Shown here: one piece after another, positions 1 through 6,817 of the stretch
How the letters are laid out: every line of letters begins with the position of its first letter
How positions within the stretch are numbered: the first letter of the stretch is position 1
Assembly (NCBI GenBank): GCA_026395775.1
Contig: JAPLYA010000081.1
Span: 1-9,876 of the forward strand
DNA: 9,876 nt
Direction of reading: 5' to 3'
Source of the DNA: Candidatus Pacearchaeota archaeon
Lineage (GTDB): Archaea > Nanobdellota > Nanobdellia > Pacearchaeales > GW2011-AR1
Notes under the pieces: generated by a model
Told to the model about the DNA's origin: nothing
What the model saw: only the letters and a program-made list of their open reading frames with translations
Databases searched by the model: none
Translations under genes and position numbers: made by a program

Positions 1-130
1 TTTTGTGAACCCAAATCAGCAATTGAAAGGAAAAACACCAGCAGAAATGGCTGGGATAAATCTGAAACTGAAAAGAAACAAGCTGTTAGAATTGGTGAGA
101 TATTTGGCTAATAAGGAAACTGATGATTAG
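1..130 (+). CDS. DDE transposase, C-terminal fragment (cut by window edge)
   Basis: Reading from base 2, an open frame of 42 codons runs to a TAG at 128-130. It contains the segment KTPAEMAGINLKLKRNKLL, which resembles the extreme C-terminus of DDE-type insertion-sequence transposases, where an N-x-x-P..L-x-G-K-T-P-A-E-x-A-G-I stretch follows the catalytic core. The upstream part, including the catalytic acidic residues, lies outside the window, so completeness and activity cannot be judged. A related, non-identical tail is encoded on the opposite strand at the right edge of the window. The IS family (for example IS6-like) is not assigned with confidence. The stop codon is followed within 5 nt by ACAGTAT and about 55 nt later by an inverted half-copy of the intergenic repeat family, an arrangement that is mirrored at the right edge. 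Confidence 0.72.
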   Translation, partial: FVNPNQQLKGKTPAEMAGINLKLKRNKLLELVRYLANKETDD

Positions 131-154
131 TATACAGTATCGCCCTAGCTATAG

Positions 155-203
155 CTAATATAATAATTTAAAGTTAAAGAATAAGCTTCGCTTTTGTATA
201 AGG
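155..203 (-). repeat. Intergenic repeat, inverted half-copy F (tail portion)
   Basis: Read on the minus strand, this stretch gives TATACAAAAGCGAAGCTTAT followed by a TTCTTTAACTTTAAAT tail. It matches the right half of the repeat at 6818-6931 (TTTACAAAAGCGAAGTTTAG) and at 9662-9774 (TATACAAAAACAGCAGTTTAG). The left half with AGCCGATTGG is not recognisable in this orientation. It lies directly downstream of the left transposase fragment, in the same relative orientation as copy E has to the right transposase fragment. Boundaries are approximate. Confidence 0.5.
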
Positions 204-205
204 GG

Positions 206-298
206 CAGTTGAGTTTTTTAGACTTGAAATTGGTTTACAAAGCTTTGAACACAATTAAAAAGTTAACAAAACGAAGTTAGAATTTACTTCTCAAACTC
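206..298 (+). repeat. Intergenic repeat, copy A (shortened)
   Basis: A diverged copy of the roughly 110-bp family. ATTGGTTT (230-237) corresponds to the GATTGGT signature and GAACACAATT follows. The segment AATTAAAAAGTTAACAAAAC then CGAAGTTAG aligns with copy D at 8067-8094 with only two mismatches over 28 bp. The GCTCGC segment between the ACACAATT hairpin arm and the AAAAAGTT tail is missing, so this copy looks internally deleted. It ends about 15 bp before the TATA box of the ZIP gene. Confidence 0.6.
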
Positions 299-312
299 AA
301 TAATCAAGAATG

Positions 313-320
313 TTTATAAA
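313..320 (+). promoter_or_regulatory. TATA box for the ZIP gene
   Basis: TTTATAAA is centred about 26 nt upstream of the ATG at 342. This is the archaeal TATA-to-transcription-start distance, so the mRNA is predicted to be leaderless. No Shine-Dalgarno-like sequence lies before the start codon. Confidence 0.6.
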
Positions 321-341
321 TTCCCAATAATCAGTAGTATA

Positions 342-1064
342 ATGTTAATCTCAATATTATTGGCAACATTTATTGTAAGCTTAATTTCTTTTATTGGGAT
401 ATTAACTTTAGCTGTAAAGCCTAAAACTCTGAACAAAATACTACTATCTCTAGTTGCCATGTCGGCAGGGGCCCTGATAGGAACAGCATTCCTTCATCTT
501 TTGCCTGAATCTCTAGGAATAAAAAATCCTTTTCTATTTGTTTTACTTGGCTTCATCTTATTTTTTCTAATAGAAAGATTTCTTCATTGGCAGCACTGTC
601 ATGAGGAAAATTGTAAAGTTCATACTTTTGCCTATATGAACCTCATAGGGGGGGCAATACACAATTTTATAGATGGTTTAATAATTGCTTCATCTTTCCT
701 AGTTTCTTCTGCTTTAGGAATAATCACAACAGTTGCAATTGCAATTCACGAGATTCCTCAGGAAATAGGAAATTTTGGAGTTCTAGTTTATGGAGGGTTT
801 AAGATAAAAAAAGCCTTGTTAATTAATTTTTTAGTCACATTAACAAAAGTTCTTGGTGGTTTGGTTGGATTTTTTGTGTTTAGAACTTATGATATCCCAT
901 TGTCATACATTACAGCAATCGCAGCAGGGGGCTTTATTTACATAGCAGCCAGTGATCTAATTCCAGAGTTAAGAGAAAAATCCCAGAATTCAATTTCTCA
1001 TCTTCTAATATTCCTTCTAGGAATAGTTTTAATGTGGCTAATTAAGCTTGCTGGGTTTAGCTAA
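342..1064 (+). CDS. ZIP-family divalent metal transporter
   Basis: This is a 240-residue polytopic membrane protein. By family knowledge, ZIP proteins carry Zn(II) and related divalent cations into the cytoplasm. The two ZIP metal-site helices are plain: HNFIDG (residues 107-112, TM4) and HEIPQEIGNF (136-145, TM5), which supply the His/Asn/Asp and His/Glu ligands. The family's usual GDF after TM5 is GNF here. Hydrophobic helices occur near 1-24, 32-52, 62-80, 98-122, 126-150, 158-180, 186-206 and 220-238, eight in all as expected. The loop between TM3 and TM4 carries a short His/Cys cluster (HWQHCHEENC, 82-91), the usual place for a variable metal-binding loop. The ATG lies 26 nt after a TATA box. 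The stop overlaps the stop of the convergent hydrolase gene by 4 bp. Exact metal specificity cannot be read from the sequence. Confidence 0.93.
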   Translation: MLISILLATFIVSLISFIGILTLAVKPKTLNKILLSLVAMSAGALIGTAFLHLLPESLGIKNPFLFVLLGFILFFLIERFLHWQHCHEENCKVHTFAYMNLIGGAIHNFIDGLIIASSFLVSSALGIITTVAIAIHEIPQEIGNFGVLVYGGFKIKKALLINFLVTLTKVLGGLVGFFVFRTYDIPLSYITAIAAGGFIYIAASDLIPELREKSQNSISHLLIFLLGIVLMWLIKLAGFS

Positions 1065-1825
1065 ATCTTCATCAAACTTGTGGCTCGATCTCTCAAAGAA
1101 AGCATAATTCTGGGATGCAAGTCTTTTCTCTCTTTCAGCAGAGAAAATGTTTTCAAAGCTAATTGAGGAGTATTATTATTCTGACTTAGATGAGCAAGCA
1201 TTAAATTCTTCAGCTTATTTCTTCCATGCTCTAGAACGCATAATGCTGATTTTAAATTGGATAAATGCCCAAGCTCGCTAGCAATCCTATTTTTTAAAAA
1301 GTACGGATACTGCCCTTCAGCTAGCATTTTAGAATCATGATTGCTTTCTATGACAAGAAAATCAGAGTCAGAAACAGCATCAATCACATTCCCGCAAATT
1401 TTCCCAACATCTGTGATAATCGACAATGTTTTATCATTATTGATCTTAAAAGAAACAGGTTCTAATCCATCATGACTCTTAGAAAAAGCCTCAACTTCTA
1501 AACCAGCTATTTTAACTGTTTCATTTTTCTTTATCCTATTTATCAACTCGTTCCGAGAACATAAAAAACAGCTATCAATTGTGCCTTTTGTTGCATAAAT
1601 AGGAATATCAAACTGCCGAGCAAGAACGTCAACTCCCTTGACGTGATCTGCATGCTCATGAGTTATAAAAATCCCTTTAATCTTGCTTGCATCTTCTCCT
1701 AACGAAGAAAGTTTATCCACAACTTGTCTACAGCTTATGCCTGCATCTACGAGTATGGCAGAATCATTATGTTTAATATAAAAACAATTGCCACTGCTTC
1801 CTGAAGACAATGCTGAAAATTTCAT
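1061..1825 (-). CDS. Metallo-beta-lactamase-fold hydrolase, YycJ/WalJ-like
   Basis: This 254-residue, probably cytoplasmic protein opens with KFSALSSGSSGNCFYI, the characteristic start of the YycJ/WalJ subgroup. The di-zinc motif THEHADH follows at residues 55-61. Further candidate ligands are His118 (SHDG), Asp139 (TDVG), the ESNHD segment at 160-164 and His212 (AHLSQNNN). Length and motif order fit the subgroup. Family members are predicted nucleases or phosphodiesterases; the substrate here is unknown. The gene lies 19 bp downstream of the HEPN gene on the same strand and may be its operon partner. A weak AATAAAAG sequence about 25 nt upstream of the ATG could instead give it a leaderless promoter of its own. 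The last 4 bp overlap the end of the convergent ZIP gene. The motif set looks intact. Confidence 0.9.
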   Translation of the reverse strand: MKFSALSSGSSGNCFYIKHNDSAILVDAGISCRQVVDKLSSLGEDASKIKGIFITHEHADHVKGVDVLARQFDIPIYATKGTIDSCFLCSRNELINRIKKNETVKIAGLEVEAFSKSHDGLEPVSFKINNDKTLSIITDVGKICGNVIDAVSDSDFLVIESNHDSKMLAEGQYPYFLKNRIASELGHLSNLKSALCVLEHGRNKLKNLMLAHLSQNNNTPQLALKTFSLLKERKDLHPRIMLSLRDRATSLMKI

Positions 1826-1844
1826 CTCTTTTTATTTTCCTCTT

Positions 1845-2342
1845 TTATTGCTCAACAATCAATTTTATCTTGTTTATAAGCTTAATAGACTTTTCTCTTA
1901 ATTCTTCAACTATCTTTTTGTTGAAAAATAGACTTGTTGAATAGCTTGCTTTGCTTCTTTCCTCTTTTAAACCAGAATAAAAAGAAATATATTCTTTTGT
2001 TACAGCAAGCTTGTTAATCAACTCAACATCCTCTTTAGAAATCTGGCTGAAATGTCTCATGATAAAGCAAAGAGTAGCATTGTGGTTTTTAGATGCAAAG
2101 CCATTTTTAGAAAGCAAGGCTAGAGAAGCATGATAAACAGAATAATACAAGCCGATTACAGCCCAATCAAGGAATTTATTGTTTTTAATTAAAAAGTCAA
2201 CAAACTCCAAGTTGCTGTTAGACTTCGCAATATGTGCTGAAGTTAAATTTGCATCTCTTTTAAAAAGAAGTTTCTTGTTTATAAAAAATCTATAAGCTTC
2301 TTCGAGTTTTTTCCGGTCATTTATCAGTTCATCTATTTTCAT
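1845..2342 (-). CDS. HEPN-domain protein (UPF0332-like), partner of the adjacent nucleotidyltransferase
   Basis: This is a 165-residue, mostly helical protein. The segment GLYYSVYHASLALLSKNG (64-81) followed by KNHNATLCFIMRHF (85-98) matches the four-helix HEPN pattern (YYxxxHAxxALLxxxG, then H, then a HF). The later ERSKASY (128-134) occupies the place of the conserved RxxADY of the UPF0332 subgroup, but with Ser instead of Asp before the Tyr. The RX4-6H motif of RNase-active HEPN toxins is not clearly present. The start codon lies 14 bp inside the upstream nucleotidyltransferase gene, so the two are translationally linked. By analogy with HepT/MntA and related pairs, this would be the toxin or substrate-binding partner. 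A noncatalytic role is equally possible given the missing canonical motif. Confidence 0.85.
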   Translation of the reverse strand: MKIDELINDRKKLEEAYRFFINKKLLFKRDANLTSAHIAKSNSNLEFVDFLIKNNKFLDWAVIGLYYSVYHASLALLSKNGFASKNHNATLCFIMRHFSQISKEDVELINKLAVTKEYISFYSGLKEERSKASYSTSLFFNKKIVEELREKSIKLINKIKLIVEQ

Positions 2343-2967
2343 TGCCTATTTTAAAAACCTCTCTGTAATATCGCAATTGATTAAAAATGCAAAACCCTTT
2401 TTTAGCTTCATCAAGCAAATAATCTTTTCTCTCAAAAAACTCTTTTTCATTAACAAATAAAATGCTTAAGGCATATAAGCTTTTTGCATCAACTTTTTTC
2501 TTAATCTCATTTATCTCTTTCTTCATCTCTTTTTCATATTTTTCCTGCAATTGGGCATTTTCAAATTTATTTAGAACAACAAGTAAGTCAATATCACTCC
2601 CTTTTTTCTCTTCCTTTCTAGAGGCAGAGCCAAATAATATAGTAAAAGCAACTTGTTGAGGCATTTTCTCTATAAACTCTTTTACAGGCAGTCTTACATC
2701 TAACTTAAGTTCATCGAACCTTAAAATATCAAACTTAGCAAAATTAATTCCAATAAGTTCCTTATTTTTCAAACAATAAAAAGTATTTGCTTTTTCTTTT
2801 TTCTTTTCAGTCTCTTTGTTTTCTTCCATTTTAACAAGAACATTCTGAAGAGAGCTTATTGACCTTGCTGTAATTCTTTTTATCTCACTAAAATACATGC
2901 TTTTTTTCCCTGTTGTATAAAAAGAATAATAAACCCTCTCTTCAGGCCTTAACTTTTTAGCATTCAT
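2329..2967 (-). CDS. Minimal nucleotidyltransferase (MNT) with N-terminal helix-turn-helix-like region
   Basis: This 212-residue protein carries the DNA-polymerase-beta-type nucleotidyltransferase signature. GS at 113-114 is followed after exactly ten residues by DID (Asp125, Asp127), embedded in LFGSASRKEEKKGSDIDLLV. These residues bind metal and NTP in the family. Residues 1-70 look like a winged helix (RSISSLQNVLVKMEENK then a basic strand region), suggesting DNA binding and possible autoregulation. The C-terminal half is rich in Lys/Glu helices. It is the first gene of a tight MNT/HEPN pair, overlapping the HEPN start by 14 bp. In characterised HepT/MntA systems, MNT proteins AMPylate and silence the HEPN toxin; whether this pair does so is inference. 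The ATG sits about 26 nt after a TATA box. Confidence 0.88.
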   Translation of the reverse strand: MNAKKLRPEERVYYSFYTTGKKSMYFSEIKRITARSISSLQNVLVKMEENKETEKKKEKANTFYCLKNKELIGINFAKFDILRFDELKLDVRLPVKEFIEKMPQQVAFTILFGSASRKEEKKGSDIDLLVVLNKFENAQLQEKYEKEMKKEINEIKKKVDAKSLYALSILFVNEKEFFERKDYLLDEAKKGFCIFNQLRYYREVFKIGNENR

Positions 2968-2990
2968 AGAAACAACAACACCCCCAACCT

Positions 2991-2996
2991 TATAAA
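2991..2996 (-). promoter_or_regulatory. TATA box for the MNT/HEPN operon
   Basis: On the minus strand this reads TTTATA within AAGATTTATAAGG, centred about 26 nt upstream of the MNT start codon at 2967. It lies in the 54-bp gap after the leucyl-tRNA synthetase stop and predicts a leaderless transcript covering the MNT, HEPN and possibly the hydrolase gene. Confidence 0.55.
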
Positions 2997-3021
2997 TCTT
3001 ACCATTTATTGGTATAATCTC

Positions 3022-5508
3022 TTATTCAATCAAAATTCCAGGTTTGCCAGGAACAGCTTTTATCTTTTTTCCTGTTTTGCCTGCTTCCTGAATTGAAAGA
3101 ACAGAAACTTCCATACCAAATACTTTCTCAAGCTTCTCTTTAGCTTGATTGTAAAGTTCAATTTCCTTAGGGATAGCAAATATTTTTATTTCTTTCATAT
3201 TTGTCTGCCCCTTTGCCTCTAAAATCTTAATAATATTCTTAATATCCTCAACTAATTTATCTTGGGCTTGCTCTTCTTGCTCAAACTTCTCATCAATCTT
3301 GCTTTCATCTGCTTCAGGCCATTTTTCTAAGCTTATGAAGCTCTTGTTCCCAAGCTTATGCCATATTTCTTCTGCTATGTGAGGACAAAAAGGTGAAATC
3401 AGTTTTAGCAAGTTTTCATAATTTTTCTTTGAAATCTTGTCAATTGAATTTAAAAATCCAATAATAGAAACAATTGCCTTAGGGTATTCAAAACTTTCTA
3501 TGTTACCAGTAACTTTCTTTATAGTTGAATTAATCTTATGTTCTTCTCTTTCGCTAATCTCCTTAACAACTTTCTTCCTCAGATTAATTAATCTATTAAT
3601 TATCCTAAAGCTTCCTTCTATACCCTCGTCACTCCACTCCATTTGCTGGTCGGGAGAAGAAACAAACATCAGGAATAATCTAGCTGTATCTATCCCATAT
3701 TTATTAGAAATATCTGTCTGAAAAACAACATTCCCCTTGCTTTTTGACATTTTGGCTCCGTCTTTGTAAACAATTCCTTGATTAAACAATTTTGAGAAAG
3801 GCTCATCAAACTTTACTATTCCAAAATCTTTCAAGGCTTTAACAAAAAATCTAGCATAAATCAAGTGCATAACAGCGTGTTCAGCCCCACCAATATACTG
3901 GTCAACAGGCATCCAGTAATTGACTTTCTTTTCATCAAATGCTTTTTTGCTGTTTTTATTATCGCAGTATCTCAAAAAATACCATGAACTATCAACAAAT
4001 CCCCCCATTGTATCTGTTTCTCTTCTTGCTTTTCCCTTGCAATTAGGACATTTGGCATTGACAAATTCCTTGCTTGTTGCTAGGGGGTTGCCATTTGTTT
4101 TGAAATCAACTTTCTCTGGCAACAAAACAGGCAAATCTTTTTCATGAACAGGAACAATTCCACATTTATCACAATAAATAACAGGAATTGGCGTTCCCCA
4201 ATACCTTTGTCTGGAGATCATCCAATCTCGTATTTTATAATGAACTGCTCTCTTACCAAATTTCTTTTTTTCAATATAATCCATAATTTGCGCTCTCGAT
4301 TCTCCCCAACTCATGCCCCGAAATTCTTTAGGTTCTTGTATAATCCCTTGAGAGTCGTGATGATAACAAACCTCTAAATTTTTAACTTTCTCCGCAAAGG
4401 CTTTATCTTTTGGCAACATTGCAATTTTTAAAGGAACCCCATACTTTTTAGCAAAAATAAAGTCTCTTTCATCATGGGCACTGCAATTAACAATACCAGT
4501 ACCATATTCCGCCAAAACATAAGAAGCAACCCATATTGGCAAATCGCCGACCCCAAAGGGATTATCAACATGTCTCCCAGTAAAAATTCCTTCAATATCT
4601 GTTCCTATATTAAATTCTCCTGAAAGCTTCTTTTTCTTTATTTTTTCAACGAATTCCATCACGGGTTTTTCATATTTTGTTCCTTCAACTAGTTTCTTAA
4701 CTAATGGATGCTCGGGTGCAATTACTGTAAAAGTCTGAGCAATAAATGTTTGGGGAACCGAGTCATAAACTTCAAACTCCAAGTTTAAACCTTTTACTTT
4801 TTCTTTAAAATTAATGCCCTCGCTTCGGTCTATCCAGTTTCTTTGCATTGTTTTAATCTTTTCTGGCCACTGGATTTTATCTAAATCCTCTAATAATCTA
4901 TCTGCATAATCTGTAATTTTAAAAAACCATTGCTCCAAATCTTTCTGAACAACTTCTTCGCCACATCTCCAGCATTTCCCATTTTCAGCTTCTTCGTTTG
5001 CTAGGACAGATTCGCATTTGTTACACCAGTTAACAGGCGCTTTTTTTCTATAAGCAAGTTTTTTCTCAAGCAATTTCAAAAAGAAATATTGATTCCACTT
5101 ATAATAATCTGGCTCGTGACTTGCTAGAGTTCTAGTCCAATCATAGCTGTTTCCTAGAGCTTTCTGATACTCCATTATCTTCTTTATTGCAGCTTCTGTG
5201 TACTTTTTTGGATGAATCCCTTCTTTTTTAGCTGCTGTTTCTGCTGGTAATCCAAATGAATCATATCCCATTGGATAGAGGACATTCCAACCTTGCATTC
5301 TCCTAAATCTAGCATAAACATCACCTATTGTGTAATTTCTTACATGCCCCATATGAAGAAAACTTGCAGAGGGATACGGGTACATTTCCAGAACATAGTA
5401 TTTTTTCTTCTTGCTATCTTCTTTAACTTGAAAACAGCCCGCTTTTTCCCACTCTTTCTGCCATTTTTCTTCTATCTTCTTAAAATCATATTCTTCTTTT
5501 TCTGCCAT
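3022..5508 (-). CDS. leuS: Leucyl-tRNA synthetase, bacterial-type
   Basis: This 828-residue class I synthetase charges tRNA-Leu in the cytoplasm. The HIGH motif appears as HMGH (52-55) and the KMSKS motif as KMSKS (586-590). A zinc ribbon follows the first half of the fold (C162, C165, C179, C182), with a second Cys set at C446, C449, C487 and C490. GCWRCGEE-type spacing, the ELEQWFF-like segment (DLEQWFFKITDYADRLL) and the roughly 830-residue length are those of bacterial LeuRS rather than the longer archaeal/eukaryotic form. The editing domain spans about 225-420 and keeps AHDERD (344-349). The Thr-rich editing segment normally read as TTRPDT is replaced by DSVPQT (249-254). The start codon lies about 28 nt after a TATA box and 16 bp downstream of the preceding gene's stop. 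Bacterial origin by transfer is an inference. Confidence 0.97.
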   Translation of the reverse strand: MAEKEEYDFKKIEEKWQKEWEKAGCFQVKEDSKKKKYYVLEMYPYPSASFLHMGHVRNYTIGDVYARFRRMQGWNVLYPMGYDSFGLPAETAAKKEGIHPKKYTEAAIKKIMEYQKALGNSYDWTRTLASHEPDYYKWNQYFFLKLLEKKLAYRKKAPVNWCNKCESVLANEEAENGKCWRCGEEVVQKDLEQWFFKITDYADRLLEDLDKIQWPEKIKTMQRNWIDRSEGINFKEKVKGLNLEFEVYDSVPQTFIAQTFTVIAPEHPLVKKLVEGTKYEKPVMEFVEKIKKKKLSGEFNIGTDIEGIFTGRHVDNPFGVGDLPIWVASYVLAEYGTGIVNCSAHDERDFIFAKKYGVPLKIAMLPKDKAFAEKVKNLEVCYHHDSQGIIQEPKEFRGMSWGESRAQIMDYIEKKKFGKRAVHYKIRDWMISRQRYWGTPIPVIYCDKCGIVPVHEKDLPVLLPEKVDFKTNGNPLATSKEFVNAKCPNCKGKARRETDTMGGFVDSSWYFLRYCDNKNSKKAFDEKKVNYWMPVDQYIGGAEHAVMHLIYARFFVKALKDFGIVKFDEPFSKLFNQGIVYKDGAKMSKSKGNVVFQTDISNKYGIDTARLFLMFVSSPDQQMEWSDEGIEGSFRIINRLINLRKKVVKEISEREEHKINSTIKKVTGNIESFEYPKAIVSIIGFLNSIDKISKKNYENLLKLISPFCPHIAEEIWHKLGNKSFISLEKWPEADESKIDEKFEQEEQAQDKLVEDIKNIIKILEAKGQTNMKEIKIFAIPKEIELYNQAKEKLEKVFGMEVSVLSIQEAGKTGKKIKAVPGKPGILIE

Positions 5509-5524
5509 GTTATTATTTATTATT

Positions 5525-5938
5525 TTAATGAATATTTAAAACCTGTGCTTTCCCACATCTTCTTCTTATTGTGTTGCTAAGCCATCTACGAACATTTCTT
5601 AAATAGCAATTCGATTTGTGGCCCACTCCCGTTATTATAAAATCTTGGGCAGGATCTTCAAGAACGTTTTTTTGCCTGTCTATCACTCTTCGGGGGGTCA
5701 TATGACATCTATCTAAAATAGATAAAACAGGGTCACTCCCATTCTCATCAAAAAGCCTTATATTCAAACCAGTTTGTAATTCGTATGATAATCTGCCCTT
5801 AGTCGAATTAACAACGAGATCGTAATGGCTTTCAAACTTTGGTTCTGTTTCTGGTTTCTTCCCAGTACCATTTTGCTGTTTGTAATTATCCCTAGCAGGA
5901 TGATACCCTAAACTTTGAATAGTAAATTTAAAAACCAT
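5525..5938 (-). CDS. Hypothetical protein of 137 residues
   Basis: I do not recognise this protein. The frame is uninterrupted for 137 codons, with a balanced residue composition unlike the Phe/Leu/Ser-rich shadow frames of this AT-rich DNA. An in-frame TAA lies 9-12 nt upstream of the ATG, so no longer start is possible. The N-terminus (MVFKFTIQSLGYHPARDNY) precedes a polar, probably flexible stretch (QQNGTGKKPETEP, 21-33). A mixed region with two short beta-like stretches follows (about 40-62 and 70-77). The C-terminus is strongly basic (NVRRWLSNTIRRRCGK, 115-130), which could suit nucleic-acid binding. No signal peptide or membrane segment is seen. Two Cys (78, 111) and one more at 128 do not form a clear metal motif. 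It sits 16 bp upstream of leuS on the same strand. It is moderately likely to be a real gene. Confidence 0.55.
   Translation of the reverse strand: MVFKFTIQSLGYHPARDNYKQQNGTGKKPETEPKFESHYDLVVNSTKGRLSYELQTGLNIRLFDENGSDPVLSILDRCHMTPRRVIDRQKNVLEDPAQDFIITGVGHKSNCYLRNVRRWLSNTIRRRCGKAQVLNIH
5531..5540 (-). promoter_or_regulatory. TATA box for leucyl-tRNA synthetase
   Basis: On the minus strand this reads TTTAAATATT, centred about 28 nt upstream of the leuS start codon. It lies inside the last codons of the upstream 137-residue gene, so leuS can be transcribed alone as a leaderless mRNA as well as by read-through. Confidence 0.5.
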
Positions 5939-6127
5939 TTGAATTTAAAAGAAATTTAATGGCCCTCTTAAATTAATAAGGGAGCTAAAGTTAAGACTAC
6001 CAAAATTCCTAAACTATGCATATTGGTAATTTTCATGATAAACCCAGAATTATGGACTTTAAAAAACTTTCTCTTTATTTTTAATTGTTGTTAAAAAAAA
6101 TCTTTAGTTACAGAAAAAATCGGGTTC
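5939..6127. other. Left part of the 310-bp divergent spacer
   Basis: This AT-rich stretch lies between the divergently oriented 137-residue gene and EndA. It must hold the promoter of the leftward gene; a TTAATTTAAG sequence on the minus strand (about 5968-5977) is a weak TATA candidate, though about 34 nt from the start is slightly long. I see no open reading frame, RNA gene or strong hairpin here. The rest of the spacer is occupied by repeat copy B and the EndA promoter. Confidence 0.4.
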
Positions 6128-6206
6128 ATCGGCTTAATTAACACAATTGCTCGCTTGTTATTAAGTAAACAAAACAAAGTTAGTTTTTAACTCTCGTTTA
6201 ATCTGG
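6128..6206 (+). repeat. Intergenic repeat, copy B (left arm inverted)
   Basis: AATTAACACAATTGCTCGCT (6136-6155) is identical to copy E. The tail AAGTAAACAAAACAAAGTTAG, ending near TTTAATCTGG, follows as in the other copies. To the left, where other copies read AAGCCGAT, this copy reads ATCGGCTT, the reverse complement. The arm therefore appears inverted and shortened relative to the rest of the family. It ends about 15 bp before the EndA TATA box. Confidence 0.65.
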
Positions 6207-6219
6207 TGAAATCAACAGC

Positions 6220-6230
6220 TTTAAATATAT
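6220..6230 (+). promoter_or_regulatory. TATA box for EndA
   Basis: TTTAAATATAT is centred about 25 nt upstream of the ATG at 6249, consistent with a leaderless archaeal transcript. Repeat copy B ends just upstream of it. Confidence 0.6.
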
Positions 6231-6248
6231 ACTTGCTTATATTAACAA

Positions 6249-6806
6249 ATGCCAAAAAAATTGAAGAAAGTCAAGGAAGAATCAAAAAAGCTAGTTGTAA
6301 AAGCAGTATTTTCAAGCGAATATATTTATAGCAATAAAAAAGAAGCATTTTCTCTGTATGAACAATCAAGGTTTGGAGAGCCAAAAGAAGGCAAGATATT
6401 TTACTCGCCTGTTGAAGCTTTATATTTGCTGGAGAAATCGAAATTAGAAATAGCTAAAAGTAAGAAAAAAATCAAGTTTGACAAATTGCTAGAAGAACTA
6501 AAATCTCAGGATCCAAAACTAGAAACAAAATACAAGGTTTTCAAAGACATGCGAGACAGAGGCTATATAGTTAAGACAGCTCTCAAATTCGGGGCAGAGT
6601 TTAGAGTTTATGACAAAGGAGTTAAACCAGGCCAGGATCACGCCAGATGGATTCTCTACCCAGTTAAAGAATCAGAAGTTCTAACTTGGCACGATTTTTC
6701 AGCTAAAAATCGTGTTGCTCATTCAACAAAAAAGAACTTGTTGATAGGAATAGTTGATGAAGAAGGCGACGTGACATATTATCAAGTCTCGTGGCAGAAA
6801 CCGTGA
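6249..6806 (+). CDS. endA: tRNA-splicing endonuclease, archaeal homomeric type
   Basis: This 185-residue nuclease cuts bulge-helix-bulge introns from pre-tRNAs and pre-rRNAs. The catalytic C-terminal domain (about 90-183) carries the full triad context: Tyr121 in VYDKG, His131 in DHARW, and the Lys of AHSTKK (161 or 162). It ends with the conserved GDVTYYQVSW strand. The N-terminal domain (about 15-85) includes YSPVEALYLLEKSKL, typical of the small endonuclease subunit. At about 180 residues it matches the homotetrameric (alpha4) or alpha2beta2-catalytic class rather than the fused alpha2 form; which applies depends on whether a second subunit exists elsewhere in the genome. The start is set by a TATA box 25 nt upstream. 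Repeat copies flank the gene on both sides (B upstream, C downstream). The gene looks complete and functional. Confidence 0.96.
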   Translation: MPKKLKKVKEESKKLVVKAVFSSEYIYSNKKEAFSLYEQSRFGEPKEGKIFYSPVEALYLLEKSKLEIAKSKKKIKFDKLLEELKSQDPKLETKYKVFKDMRDRGYIVKTALKFGAEFRVYDKGVKPGQDHARWILYPVKESEVLTWHDFSAKNRVAHSTKKNLLIGIVDEEGDVTYYQVSWQKP

Positions 6807-6817
6807 TTAAGAAAAAT

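Noticed and set aside
146..157. Perfect 12-bp palindrome TAGCTATAGCTA after the left transposase fragment
   Set aside because: It is short and without a loop, and it occurs only once in the window. No paired operator or attachment-site signal supports a function.
5293..5580. Rightward 95-codon open frame opposite the start of leuS
   Set aside because: It lies antisense to the leuS start and the end of the 137-residue gene, has a Phe/Ile/Leu-rich composition typical of antisense shadows, and has no promoter evidence.
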